A stretch of 64,000 bases of DNA from Chitinophaga jiangningensis (GTDB lineage Bacteria; Bacteroidota; Bacteroidia; Chitinophagales; Chitinophagaceae): positions 739,840 to 803,839 of the forward strand of contig NZ_FRBL01000002.1 in assembly GCF_900142605.1 (NCBI RefSeq). The letters run 5' to 3'. Positions 51,101-58,477 of the stretch are shown here, in pieces; position 1 is the first letter of the stretch, and each line of letters opens with the position of its first letter. The translations under genes were made by a program, and so were the position numbers. The notes beneath the pieces were generated by a model. It saw nothing but the letters and a program-made list of their open reading frames with translations. It was not told the DNA's origin and searched no databases.

Positions 51101-53749
51101 TGGCAGGCAGGTGATTATGATGCAACGGCACCAGGCACTTATACGCTCTATGGAGATCCGGTGACAGATGCCATCTCCACAAATAACCTTCCCTTAAAAG
51201 GCAGTATAAATATTACAGTAGATAAACGATATGTAACGGCAACGGCTACACTACCGCCAATGCATGTGCCGTATGGTAGCAGTGCAGCAGCATTAATACT
51301 TCCTGCAACGGTAGCGACTACCTATAGTGACCATTCCACCATTAACACCGGCATCACCTGGAATGGCAACGCTGATCTCCTCACAGCCGGCACTTACACC
51401 TACACCGGTACGCTGGTAACGGATAATGTGTCTGACAATCGTAACAACATACAGGTAACGCAGGAAGTAATTGTGGATAGGCGTCATCTTACCAGCATTG
51501 CGCCCGTAGCGGATATCAGTGTACCATTCCATACCTCCTTTGAAAACATTGGATTACCTGCCACGGTGCAACTGCATTTCGATGATCAAACTGCCCTTAC
51601 CACAAATGTGACCTGGGATGGAAGCAGCTACCTGGCTGACCAACCGGGCGAATACATTCTCCAGGGCAGCTTTACGCTGGATGCCAACACCCTGAATCCA
51701 AACAATTTGAAGCTGCAGACAAAAGTAATCGTGGATAAACGTTACCTCACCGCTATCACGGCCGCAGCGGATATTACCGTTCCTCTCAGCAGTGACCCTG
51801 CGGACATTACTTTGCCGGCTAACCTTTCGGCTACCTTCAGCGATGGCACTACCGCCATGGTACCTGTTAGCTGGACAGGAAGCACAGATACGGAAACTGC
51901 CGGCACCTACCACTACCAGGGTATTCCGGTATTGGATGCCGTTACGGACAACCGGAATAATGTACTAACCAGCCTGCGCGTGGTAGTGAAAAAACGCTTG
52001 GTTAGCGTGGTGCATTCACCAGCAGCCATCAACGTGGCTTATAACACGGCCTTCCAACAGATAGGATTACCCACAGCTATCCAGGTAGACTTTGATAATG
52101 GCAGCACGGCCCAGGTGCCTGTTAGCTGGCAAGCCGGGAGCTATAATCCGGCATTGCCGCAAACGTATACGCTCACAGGCAGTTTGCAGACAGATGTAAA
52201 TACGGACAATGCGGCCGGAGAAACGGCCCGGTTGCAGGTAACAGTGGAAAAGCGCTTTATCACTGTAATCCATCAATCGGCTGATATACATGTAGCGCTG
52301 GGCAGTGATCCTGCGGATATTCGTTTACCCGCCACCGTTGATATCATTTATAGCGATGGTACTGCAGCTACGGCCGGCATCAACTGGGCGGGCAATGCCA
52401 ACACGGCACAAGCGGGCAACTACACCTATACCGGGACGGTTATCATGGATGCCGTTACAGACAACCGTAATCAGGTTTTCGCAGGCATGCAGGTGGTGGT
52501 GGATAAACGGAATATGACAGCATTAGCAGCCATTAACAACATCACGGTGCCAGTGGGCACCTCCTTTGGCCAGCTTACGCTGCCGACTACCGTCCGCATC
52601 AGCTATGATAATGGTGACCATGCCGATGCCAATATCACCTGGCTGCCGGGAAATTATGACGGCAATACTGCCGGCACTTACCCAATCTACGGCATACCGG
52701 TGGCAGACGCTAATAGTGCCAACCCGCAACAGTTACAGGCTACCATTACCATCACTGTTAGCAAACTGCAGCAACACTTGCAATACACGGCCCCTGGCGT
52801 TATTCATGAAGGCGATGCGAACTACGACCTGAAAGCTGCCTCCAGCGCCGGATTGCCGGTAAGTATCCAGTCGGGCAACACCCGGGTGGTAAGTATCCAG
52901 GCCAGCCAGCTGCACTTTGAGCAGCCAGGTAAAGCCCTGATAACGCTGACACAGGCAGGTAACGGCACCTATGAACCTGCCAGCCCTGTCACCTTTGAAG
53001 TAGAAGTATTAGCATGGCCGGAGGCGGAAATCAGTGCCGGTAGTAGCTTAGCTTTTTGTCAGGGAGACAGGGTGGTGCTCTCCGCTACACCTGGCGCGGC
53101 ATATCAATGGGTGCACGATGGCATTGCCGTACCTGACGCTGCCGTATCAACGCTGGAAGCCACCGCATCCGGCACTTACCAGGTGCAGGTAACTTATGCC
53201 AACGGTTTCCGCAAAACCAGTACCCCGGTGATGGTTACCGCGCATCCGTTGCCGACAGGTACTATCGCTGCTGATAATATCAACATCAGCAAAGGGGCAG
53301 CAGTGCAGTTACAGGCAGGTGGCGGCGATAGCTACAGCTGGACTTCCACCGCCCCGCTCAGCAACAGCCATATTGCGAACCCGGTATCCCGCCCTGAAAA
53401 CGATGCACGATATGAAGTAACCATCACCAGCGCCGCAGGCTGCAGCGTGAAAAAAGATATAACCGTTACCGTAAAGCATGATTTCAACCTCGTGGCCACC
53501 AATATCCTCACCCCTAACGGGGATGGTATAAACGATACCTGGGTGATTAAGAATATAGATATGTACCGCCAAAATGAGTTGAAGATTTTTGATCGTAGCG
53601 GCAGGTTGTTGTATACAGCAAAAGGATATACTAACAACTGGAATGGTACGGTGAACGGGCAGCCGTTAGCAGAAGGTACTTATTATTATATATTGGAATT
53701 TGAGAATGGACAACATCAGATAAAAGGGTTTATTACCATTATCCGGTAG
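48188..53749 (+). CDS. Giant type IX-secreted adhesin with beta-helix, Ig-like modules and gliding-type C-terminal domain
   Basis: This 1853-residue protein has a signal peptide (MKKVYTSFLFILFTLQSLAQ). Residues about 20-380 are a parallel beta-helix of the polymorphic-outer-membrane/pectate-lyase type (GGVYANGANLNLTRCLIGQN). Beta-sandwich sequence follows to about 670, then ten Ig-like modules of about 85 residues (about 672-1525), each ending in a KR-like boundary. A Pro/Gly-rich stretch and an Ig-like PKD-type part (FCQGDRVVLSATPGAAYQW) come next. The last about 85 residues (from NILTPNGDGINDTWVIKN) are the gliding-motility-associated CTD that directs type IX export. It is probably a surface adhesin; it has no visible catalytic motif. 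Confidence 0.93.
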   Translation: MKKVYTSFLFILFTLQSLAQGICYVKQSAAAGGDGKSWATAFNSLDDALAAQQTDASITKIYITAGNYMPVVEAEPGSPGSKTFLIDHHLEILGGFPPDASGSMGPEAANPALYKTVLADLTSPDVQRPCHIITVLGNGLNVKLENLTIRSGYAGWRTPSADIYHSSGLMAMQTYGGGVYANGANLNLTRCLIGQNTASTGGAITAFNGTLTLDRDSFYLNSAVDYAAIYVANVQTTITNSIFSGNVATSQFSSYIISSSGQNQQQMRVYNCNFYRNQCNYAVLGGSPYELWNNIFIINRSLTQAAVPPIGSGNNQQSNLNITNDVSLSTHFQNLSKGFQLKKTAPGVNAGYAPAAINSTDYYGNARVTGIVDIGAAESPYPGSASITTFTTMDPLITNAATVRFRIMFTTAVSGVNTANFGVGGTASATVTAVENDQTDLRAWIVTVKPATEGTVGLQMTNDDGIDYIITSLTAADRGYTIDRTPPQLRTPVMGSSNTTTPSRFAKAGDMVSVTFNTNEPVSPAGGTISGINMSTTSTGNNYRAYVVVQNNTPEGLVVPDCSFADAAGNISKITSASFTAGVPITIDRTAPIVTVAPITVYPDELGKVTVQLTDLNISGTDNYTPQDQLIFDFTTTTLNWSANQGVINLNTTARDLAGNFRFTPVAVTFAKRIITSMDPFSPINVQWGTAPSNVTLPTAAKVTFNTGKIEYRSILWNRDDLQTKITGTHTITGSFPLNAYDDGSNTVTLTYTVGPKLIAGIAPVGNITKPYGTSLDGLNLSSTVIVNIVNQTNPEQVPVVWNTASYNPTQPGTYRLSGMLQLPQGYTNPNKYTAYVQVTVEKRYVTAYTATPLAEVPVGYSGLLNKPAQIAVTLSDGTATSYPVTWSGAADYNRIGSYDFTGSLQVDYPTDNTLGIVPTFTVHVVKRNMQTLETTTGATVAYGTAFSQLPLPATLYTIYNSDVKENVYINWQAGDYDATAPGTYTLYGDPVTDAISTNNLPLKGSINITVDKRYVTATATLPPMHVPYGSSAAALILPATVATTYSDHSTINTGITWNGNADLLTAGTYTYTGTLVTDNVSDNRNNIQVTQEVIVDRRHLTSIAPVADISVPFHTSFENIGLPATVQLHFDDQTALTTNVTWDGSSYLADQPGEYILQGSFTLDANTLNPNNLKLQTKVIVDKRYLTAITAAADITVPLSSDPADITLPANLSATFSDGTTAMVPVSWTGSTDTETAGTYHYQGIPVLDAVTDNRNNVLTSLRVVVKKRLVSVVHSPAAINVAYNTAFQQIGLPTAIQVDFDNGSTAQVPVSWQAGSYNPALPQTYTLTGSLQTDVNTDNAAGETARLQVTVEKRFITVIHQSADIHVALGSDPADIRLPATVDIIYSDGTAATAGINWAGNANTAQAGNYTYTGTVIMDAVTDNRNQVFAGMQVVVDKRNMTALAAINNITVPVGTSFGQLTLPTTVRISYDNGDHADANITWLPGNYDGNTAGTYPIYGIPVADANSANPQQLQATITITVSKLQQHLQYTAPGVIHEGDANYDLKAASSAGLPVSIQSGNTRVVSIQASQLHFEQPGKALITLTQAGNGTYEPASPVTFEVEVLAWPEAEISAGSSLAFCQGDRVVLSATPGAAYQWVHDGIAVPDAAVSTLEATASGTYQVQVTYANGFRKTSTPVMVTAHPLPTGTIAADNINISKGAAVQLQAGGGDSYSWTSTAPLSNSHIANPVSRPENDARYEVTITSAAGCSVKKDITVTVKHDFNLVATNILTPNGDGINDTWVIKNIDMYRQNELKIFDRSGRLLYTAKGYTNNWNGTVNGQPLAEGTYYYILEFENGQHQIKGFITIIR
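50203..52762 (+). repeat. Ten tandem Ig-like modules in alternating A/B order (within adhesin gene)
   Basis: Ten units of about 255 bases encode modules with the common pattern LP-x-V, D-G-T, W-x-x, G-x-Y and a VxVxKR end. Modules 3, 5, 7 and 9 share a TDNRNN-like loop and a WxG core (type B). Modules 4, 6, 8 and 10 share the NPNNL-type loop and a TNVTW-like core, with module 2 close to them (type A). Neighbouring modules differ more than every second one. Confidence 0.8.
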
Positions 53750-53752
53750 TCT

Positions 53753-53826
53753 CCACCTGATTCGTTTAGGGACCACAGGTCCCTAAACGAATCAGGTGGT
53801 TGTCCCCACCGAAGGTGGGGGCAACC
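53753..53826. terminator. Two overlapping long-stem hairpins between convergent genes
   Basis: Hairpin 1 (53753-53799) has a perfect 22-bp stem with loop ACA. Hairpin 2 (53798-53826) has a 13-bp stem with one wobble and loop GAA. They separate the adhesin gene from a convergent NAD(P)-binding protein gene. The two share bases GG at 53798-53799, and further bases could pair as AGGTGGTTG / CAACCACCT. Confidence 0.8.
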
Positions 53827-53836
53827 ACCTGAAAAA

Positions 53837-54499
53837 TTAGCTTTTCAACACCCGCACAATATCCCCAGACTCCAGCGTACTACGCTCATACCCCTTTTCC
53901 GTCACTACTATCATCGCCCTGCCGAGCTCCCTCAGCGTACAAACATAACTCCTGAATGCCCACCGCCATAGGGGGTAAAGCCATGAAAAAGCGTAATAGA
54001 ATTTATGAGTGTTCTTTGAACCGCGCATAGGTTGTATATAAGCCGGCCGGAAATTGTATACCGCTTTAAATGGCAGTTGAAGCAGGGCGTTTTCGGTCTG
54101 CCCTTTAATGCGGGCCCACATGCGCCTGCTGGTGCCGGTGGTGTCCGTACCGGCGCCGGATACATAGCAGAAGGTCATCCCGGGGTTTTCTTCCGCAATC
54201 ACGCCCGCCATATACAAGGTAAGATCATACGTAAAATGCCGGTAAATTTCTTCCTTCATACCCAGTGAGGAAACCCCCAGGCAAAAATAACAGGCATGAA
54301 ATCCACGTAGCTGCGGGACGATTGCAGTAATATCAAAGAAATTGTGATGAATTATTTCTTTGAGTTTGGGATGCACCACGCCACAAGTCTTGCGGTTAAT
54401 GACCAGAACAGCGGCAATGTCAGGATGTTCGAGGCATTCATACAAAACGCCTTCGCCCACCATACCGGTCGTACCTGTTATGATCACATTAATTTTCAT
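53837..54499 (-). CDS. NAD(P)-binding Rossmann protein, short epimerase-like
   Basis: This 220-residue protein begins MKINVIITGTTGMVGEGVLY, the glycine-rich GxxGxxG nucleotide site of the atypical short-chain/NAD(P)H-binding family. Mid-protein it has FHACYFCLGVSS and CYVSGAGTDTTGTSRRMWARIKGQTENAL, which holds the YxxxK-like region seen in such reductases only loosely (the Tyr is replaced). The C-terminal half carries RPAYIQPMRGSKNTH. The function is not predictable: possibly an oxidoreductase or a regulator of the NmrA type. It is divergent from the PAS kinase gene, 50 bases apart. Confidence 0.85.
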   Translation of the reverse strand: MKINVIITGTTGMVGEGVLYECLEHPDIAAVLVINRKTCGVVHPKLKEIIHHNFFDITAIVPQLRGFHACYFCLGVSSLGMKEEIYRHFTYDLTLYMAGVIAEENPGMTFCYVSGAGTDTTGTSRRMWARIKGQTENALLQLPFKAVYNFRPAYIQPMRGSKNTHKFYYAFSWLYPLWRWAFRSYVCTLRELGRAMIVVTEKGYERSTLESGDIVRVLKS

Positions 54500-54549
54500 C
54501 GAAATATGTCATAGGAAAGTTACAGAAAGTAACCGGAATCCTTAAATTT

Positions 54550-55860
54550 ATGTATGACCGTATTCATATGACCATCAGCAACAAGGGGCAGATCACAGGG
54601 TTTACCGAGGAGCAGCAGGCTGTTATTGACAGCCTGATGGAAGAACGTACCCGTACATTGACTGCTACTGTAGAAGAACTGAAGAACAGGCTCCGTGCAG
54701 AACAAGCAAAGGACAATGCGCTTCAGCGAATGAACAGCTTCCTGAACAGCATCTGGAACAATGCCGATGCCATCATGATGGTGTTTAGTCCGGAAGGCTA
54801 TATCCGTTACTTTAACCCAACGGCAGAACGCCTGCTGGGTTATAGGGCTGTAGACGTGATTGAAATAGAATCCCCCCTCCTGTTCCACGACTACGCAGAA
54901 ATGGAAACCAGGGCTGCCGAGTTTTCCTTACAGCTGCAGCAGATTGTAGATCCGGGGCTGGATACGCTGACTATTAAGGCCAAGCTTAACATGCCCAATG
55001 AGTACGAGTGGAACTATATCCGCCGCGATGGCACAAAGCTTCCCGTATCGCTTACCATCAGTGCCATCAGGAATGCCAACCAAATCACCGGTTATGTTGG
55101 CATTGCCATCGATATCTCAGAAAAGAAAAGTGCGGAAGCTGAATTAAGGCAGGCATTGGAGAAGGAGAAGGAACTAAATGAATTGAAATCCAGGTTTGTA
55201 TCGCTGGCCTCTCATGAGTTTCGTACCCCGTTGAGTACCATCTTATCTTCCGTATACCTGATCAGCCAGTACCAAACCAGTGATGATCAGTTAAAACGCG
55301 ATAAACATATCCAGCGGATCGTTTCTTCTGTTAATATGTTAACTGATATTTTGAATGATTTCCTTTCTGTAGGTAAAATTGAGGAAGGAAAAATTCAGGT
55401 CCGGAATAGTACCTTTGAGCCGGGCAAACTAATAGGCACTGTCATTAGCGAAATGCAGGGACTACAAAAGGCGTCACAACACGTGGAGTACATACACGAA
55501 GGCGGTCAGGAAGCAATGCTCGACCCCGGCCTCCTGAAACACATTGTGATGAACCTGGTGTCCAATGCCATTAAATTTTCACCGGAAGGATCGGTAATCA
55601 CTGTCCGGAGCAAAAGCGATCATCGACACAACCTGCAACTGTCTGTCAGGGACAATGGAATCGGCATATCGGAAGAGGACCGTCAGCATTTATTTGAACG
55701 GTTTTTCCGGGGAAGTAATGTATCTCATATCCAGGGAACTGGCCTGGGCTTGCATATCGTATCCCGGTACACCGAAATAATGGGCGGTAACATCCAATGT
55801 CACTCTCGTATAAACGAAGGGACTGAGTTCATTGTAACCTTTCCTGTGCGGGAAATTTAA
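54550..55860 (+). CDS. PAS-domain sensor histidine kinase
   Basis: This 436-residue soluble kinase has a coiled-coil start (about 20-60). A PAS domain follows (about 62-195; NSIWNNADAIMMVFSPEGY and RRDGTKLPVSLTISAIRNAN), ending in the usual GIAIDISEKKSAEAEL link. The phospho-accepting His222 is in SLASHEFRTPLSTILSSVY. The ATPase domain has MNLVSNAIKFSPEGS, RDNGIGISEEDRQHLFERFF and GTGLGLHIVSRY. There is no membrane segment, so the signal is cytoplasmic. Its stop is 4 bases before the start of a receiver-Crp hybrid regulator, the obvious cognate partner. Another ATG at 54568 could also be the start. Confidence 0.93.
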   Translation: MYDRIHMTISNKGQITGFTEEQQAVIDSLMEERTRTLTATVEELKNRLRAEQAKDNALQRMNSFLNSIWNNADAIMMVFSPEGYIRYFNPTAERLLGYRAVDVIEIESPLLFHDYAEMETRAAEFSLQLQQIVDPGLDTLTIKAKLNMPNEYEWNYIRRDGTKLPVSLTISAIRNANQITGYVGIAIDISEKKSAEAELRQALEKEKELNELKSRFVSLASHEFRTPLSTILSSVYLISQYQTSDDQLKRDKHIQRIVSSVNMLTDILNDFLSVGKIEEGKIQVRNSTFEPGKLIGTVISEMQGLQKASQHVEYIHEGGQEAMLDPGLLKHIVMNLVSNAIKFSPEGSVITVRSKSDHRHNLQLSVRDNGIGISEEDRQHLFERFFRGSNVSHIQGTGLGLHIVSRYTEIMGGNIQCHSRINEGTEFIVTFPVREI

Positions 55861-55864
55861 GCTT

Positions 55865-56911
55865 ATGGAGAAAATTTTATTGATTGAAGACAATCGGGAG
55901 ATTCTGGACAACATGACCGAAATTCTCGAATTGGCCAACTACCAGGTGTTAACTGCAACAAACGGTAAAACAGGCGTGGCAATGGCGATAGCGCATAAGC
56001 CCGACCTGATTGTATGTGATATCATGATGCCTGTCCTGGATGGATTTGGCGTTTTGCACCTCCTGCATAAAAACGAAACACTGCAGCATACCCCTTTCAT
56101 ATTTCTGACCGCTAAAACGGAACGCAGCGACATGCGCAAAGGCATGGACCTGGGTGCCGATGACTATATCACCAAGCCTTTTGAAGGCACTGAGCTGCTC
56201 AATGCCATTGCGTCGCGGCTGCGCCGCCGCACGGAACTGCAATACGAGCCCGTAGCCAGCACCACACAGCTCTTGCAGCACCTGAGCACACAGGAGCTGC
56301 TCGATACCCTGAAGCAACACAAACCCACTAATCACTTTAAAAAGAAGCAACAGGTATACGCCGAAGGTAACCAGCCGCAGTACCTCTACTATATCTTTCA
56401 AGGGAAAATTAAAATCTCCAAAAGAAATGAAGAAGGAAAAGAGCTGATCGTAGGATTGTATAACGAAGGCGATTTCTTTGGCTACCAGGCCCTGATGCAG
56501 GGATGTATGTACCAGGAAGATGCGGAATGTATGGAAGACTGTGTGCTGGGACTTATACCACAGGCCGACTTCGAACTGCTGATCAATCAGCATCCGCAGG
56601 TGATGCGAAAGTTTGTGCAGCTGCTGGCCAGGAATGCAGCTGAGCGCGAGAAGCAGCTGATAGGCCTCGCCTATAACTCACTCCGTAAAAAAGTGGCGGA
56701 GGCGCTGCTGATGATGGATAAGAAATTCAATAATACCGGCAACGACTATACGCTGCATATCAGTCGCGAAAACCTGGCTGCCATGGCAGGTGTAGCGAAG
56801 GAGTCCCTGATACGGACGCTCGGGGATTTCAGGAATGAATCACTGATACAGTTAAAAGAAGGAGATATTATCATTACTGACCGGGAGAAGTTAGCGACGC
56901 TTATTGCGTGA
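55865..56911 (+). CDS. Hybrid response regulator: receiver fused to Crp/Fnr-type DNA-binding protein
   Basis: This 348-residue protein has a receiver domain at 1-120 (LLIEDNREILDN, Asp52 in VCDIMMPVLDG, Lys in YITKPFEG). A linker follows, then a cyclic-nucleotide-binding-like beta-roll (about 150-270; FKKKQQVYAEGNQPQYLYYIFQGK) and a Crp-type winged HTH (about 285-348; ISRENLAAMAGVAKESLIRTLG). So a Crp-like factor is controlled by a phospho-receiver in place of, or together with, a nucleotide ligand. It is coupled to the PAS histidine kinase gene upstream. This REC-cNMP-HTH order is uncommon. A terminator-like hairpin follows the stop. Confidence 0.92.
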   Translation: MEKILLIEDNREILDNMTEILELANYQVLTATNGKTGVAMAIAHKPDLIVCDIMMPVLDGFGVLHLLHKNETLQHTPFIFLTAKTERSDMRKGMDLGADDYITKPFEGTELLNAIASRLRRRTELQYEPVASTTQLLQHLSTQELLDTLKQHKPTNHFKKKQQVYAEGNQPQYLYYIFQGKIKISKRNEEGKELIVGLYNEGDFFGYQALMQGCMYQEDAECMEDCVLGLIPQADFELLINQHPQVMRKFVQLLARNAAEREKQLIGLAYNSLRKKVAEALLMMDKKFNNTGNDYTLHISRENLAAMAGVAKESLIRTLGDFRNESLIQLKEGDIIITDREKLATLIA

Positions 56912-56915
56912 TTTG

Positions 56916-56995
56916 CTTTTTCAAAAAGAAGGATCGCCTACAGCGACCCTTCTTTTTGAAAAAGTCCCGGGACGAAAACCCCGCGACTTTTATAT
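56916..56995 (+). terminator. Two hairpins after the REC-Crp gene
   Basis: A 17-bp perfect stem (56916-56932 with 56948-56964), extended inside with one mismatch, starts 4 bases after the stop. A second 10-bp stem with one mismatch (56961-56989) follows and is succeeded by TTTT. The two stems share a few bases. Confidence 0.75.
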
Positions 56996-57007
56996 AGTAA
57001 TTCTCTG

Positions 57008-57131
57008 GCTGCTCACCTGTATATGCTATTCCTATGTTTGCAACAAACAACATAACACAAGTCTTTGCTGCTTACCTGCTTTGCTGCTTTGCGTGCAAAA
57101 AGATCGCGTCCTGGCGCCGAAGGCGCCTAAA
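57008..57131. repeat. Second copy of the composite intergenic repeat
   Basis: GCTGCTTACCTGCTTTGCTG followed by CTTTGCGTG (57067-57095) and TCCTGGCGCCGAAGGCGCC (57109-57127) repeat, with small changes, the block at 45964-46027. A degraded partial copy (GGCTGCTCACCTG...) is at 57007-57030. A short frame through the block is not a credible gene. Confidence 0.82.
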
Positions 57132-57197
57132 TCCCAACAAGTCTTTGCGAGCTTAAAATCCTTATGTCCTTTTGCGAGCCAATGAGTGCGGGAAGAA

Positions 57198-57575
57198 TTA
57201 TGAGCGCTCCACTCCTGCAAACTGCAGGAAGTTGGCTCTGAGTGTTACAAAGTCAAGCTCAGTTCGGTCTATGTCGCGCTGTAATCTTTCGGGCGAATGT
57301 GGATTTGTACCTTTTTGTTTCCCTTTCAGCCATTGCCGTTGTTCACCTATTTCATGACGTAATAAAAGTAGTCCTTCTTCAACGATAAGAAACCTTGCCT
57401 GATATTTTTCAGCGGTTTCAACAAACTCCTGGGTTACAGTGGTTGATAATACTGCTGCCAGCAGGCGGATTAACAACGCATTTTCTTCCCTCAGATCTTC
57501 TACTATTGTTAACCATGAACAACAAATCCTGTCAAGTTCCGCCTTTGAATGAGTGCTATTCTCTAAATAATGCAT
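57198..57575 (-). CDS. Uncharacterised protein with helical/coiled-coil character
   Basis: This 125-residue protein starts MHYLENSTHSKAELDRICCS. I do not recognise a family. It is predicted to be largely helical with heptad-like Leu spacing (EENALLIRLLAAVLSTTVTQ and FLIVEEGLLLLRHEIGEQRQ). It carries basic C-terminal stretches (KGKQKGTNPHSPERLQR) and no signal peptide. It starts one base after the stop of the second unknown gene upstream (on the minus strand), so the pair is an operon. Both are small, helical and cytoplasmic; function is unknown. Confidence 0.65.
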   Translation of the reverse strand: MHYLENSTHSKAELDRICCSWLTIVEDLREENALLIRLLAAVLSTTVTQEFVETAEKYQARFLIVEEGLLLLRHEIGEQRQWLKGKQKGTNPHSPERLQRDIDRTELDFVTLRANFLQFAGVERS

Positions 57576-57576
57576 A

Positions 57577-58266
57577 CTAGTTCAGATATACCTGCCTGTT
57601 GTGCTGCTGTTGCCGCTGACTCCATTGCTGGAGTACGGAAATAAGCTGGTACTGGATGGTATTAAAGGCTCTGATAGCCACTACGACTTCTTCAACATCC
57701 TGGCGGGTGCAATCAGATGGCAGGTGGTTATAACTATTTTCTGTTTCAAGGTTTTCCTGTAAAAATTCAATGACCGCATTGCCGTTTAAAATAAACTGCT
57801 TAATTAAGTGCGACCATTCATTACTGAATACATTCCCTGCATTTGTGCAGTCCGGTGTACGCTTTACCATTGGCTTGGCAGCCTCCTGCTGCCGCAGCAA
57901 CACCACTGACTGATAATTGGACAGCTCGTTGTAATAAGTACTAAGCATGTCCGTGAAGGTGGTAAATACCGCAGCTGTAGTTTGCTCCGACCGATGGTTG
58001 CTTTCAAACAACCGCTCTACCTGCCGCATCAGAGCAATACCGTTAGGAATGGCGACTTTATTGATTTTCTCCAACAACTGCTGTGCAAAGAAAACATGAA
58101 AATCAAACGCCACCTTCCGCTCTTCCAATACCTGGCGAATGCCGGAATTGGGCTTGTACTGCTTATATATATAGTTCCCAGACTTCTTCAACTGCTTAAA
58201 CGGAAAAAACAGAAAACCTTCGCAAAATCTTTGTTGGATGGAGTTGAGAGAAAATTCTGTATACAT
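57577..58266 (-). CDS. Uncharacterised protein, largely helical
   Basis: The ATG at 58266 gives 229 residues starting MYTEFSLNSIQQRF; a longer start at 58353 would run through a perfect 24-bp palindrome that is part of a minus-strand terminator and is rejected. The protein is rich in helix-forming residues, with blocks such as FDFHVFFAQQLLEKINK and DMLSTYYNELSNYQSVVLLR, and a C-terminal Gln-rich stretch (LQQWSQRQQQHNRQ). No motif, signal or membrane segment. It forms a tight pair with the 125-residue gene. It might be a bacterial counterpart of a structural or signalling helical-bundle protein; this is unsupported. Confidence 0.65.
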   Translation of the reverse strand: MYTEFSLNSIQQRFCEGFLFFPFKQLKKSGNYIYKQYKPNSGIRQVLEERKVAFDFHVFFAQQLLEKINKVAIPNGIALMRQVERLFESNHRSEQTTAAVFTTFTDMLSTYYNELSNYQSVVLLRQQEAAKPMVKRTPDCTNAGNVFSNEWSHLIKQFILNGNAVIEFLQENLETENSYNHLPSDCTRQDVEEVVVAIRAFNTIQYQLISVLQQWSQRQQQHNRQVYLN

Positions 58267-58298
58267 ATGATGGTACGTTTTATTGTAATTGTCACTGG

Positions 58299-58330
58299 AA
58301 AAAAATGTCACCGCAGCTAGCTGCGGTGAC
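58299..58330 (-). terminator. Rho-independent terminator of the GT39-type gene
   Basis: The perfect 24-bp palindrome GTCACCGCAGCT/AGCTGCGGTGAC (58307-58330) is followed on the minus strand by A and seven U. It lies 148 bases past the stop of the membrane glycosyltransferase-like gene and just upstream of the unknown gene pair, which therefore needs its own promoter. Confidence 0.88.
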
Positions 58331-58477
58331 GAGATACCGGTAAAGACCGACATCCGTTTAACTTTAGATAGATGTTAACTGTACAACAAATCTAATACAC
58401 CTGACATCTAAAACAAAATGATGTTTATACAAACGATGATGATTGTAATCAACAAAAGCATTGACGACGATCATCGG

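Noticed and set aside
56904..57185. 93-residue frame overlapping the end of the REC-Crp gene
   Set aside because: It starts inside the previous stop region, crosses two hairpins and the dispersed repeat, and is Cys/Leu-rich without family resemblance.
58267..58353. N-terminal extension of the 229-residue unknown protein
   Set aside because: The extra 29 codons cover a perfect terminator hairpin with a minus-strand U-run; an internal ATG at 58266 is more likely.
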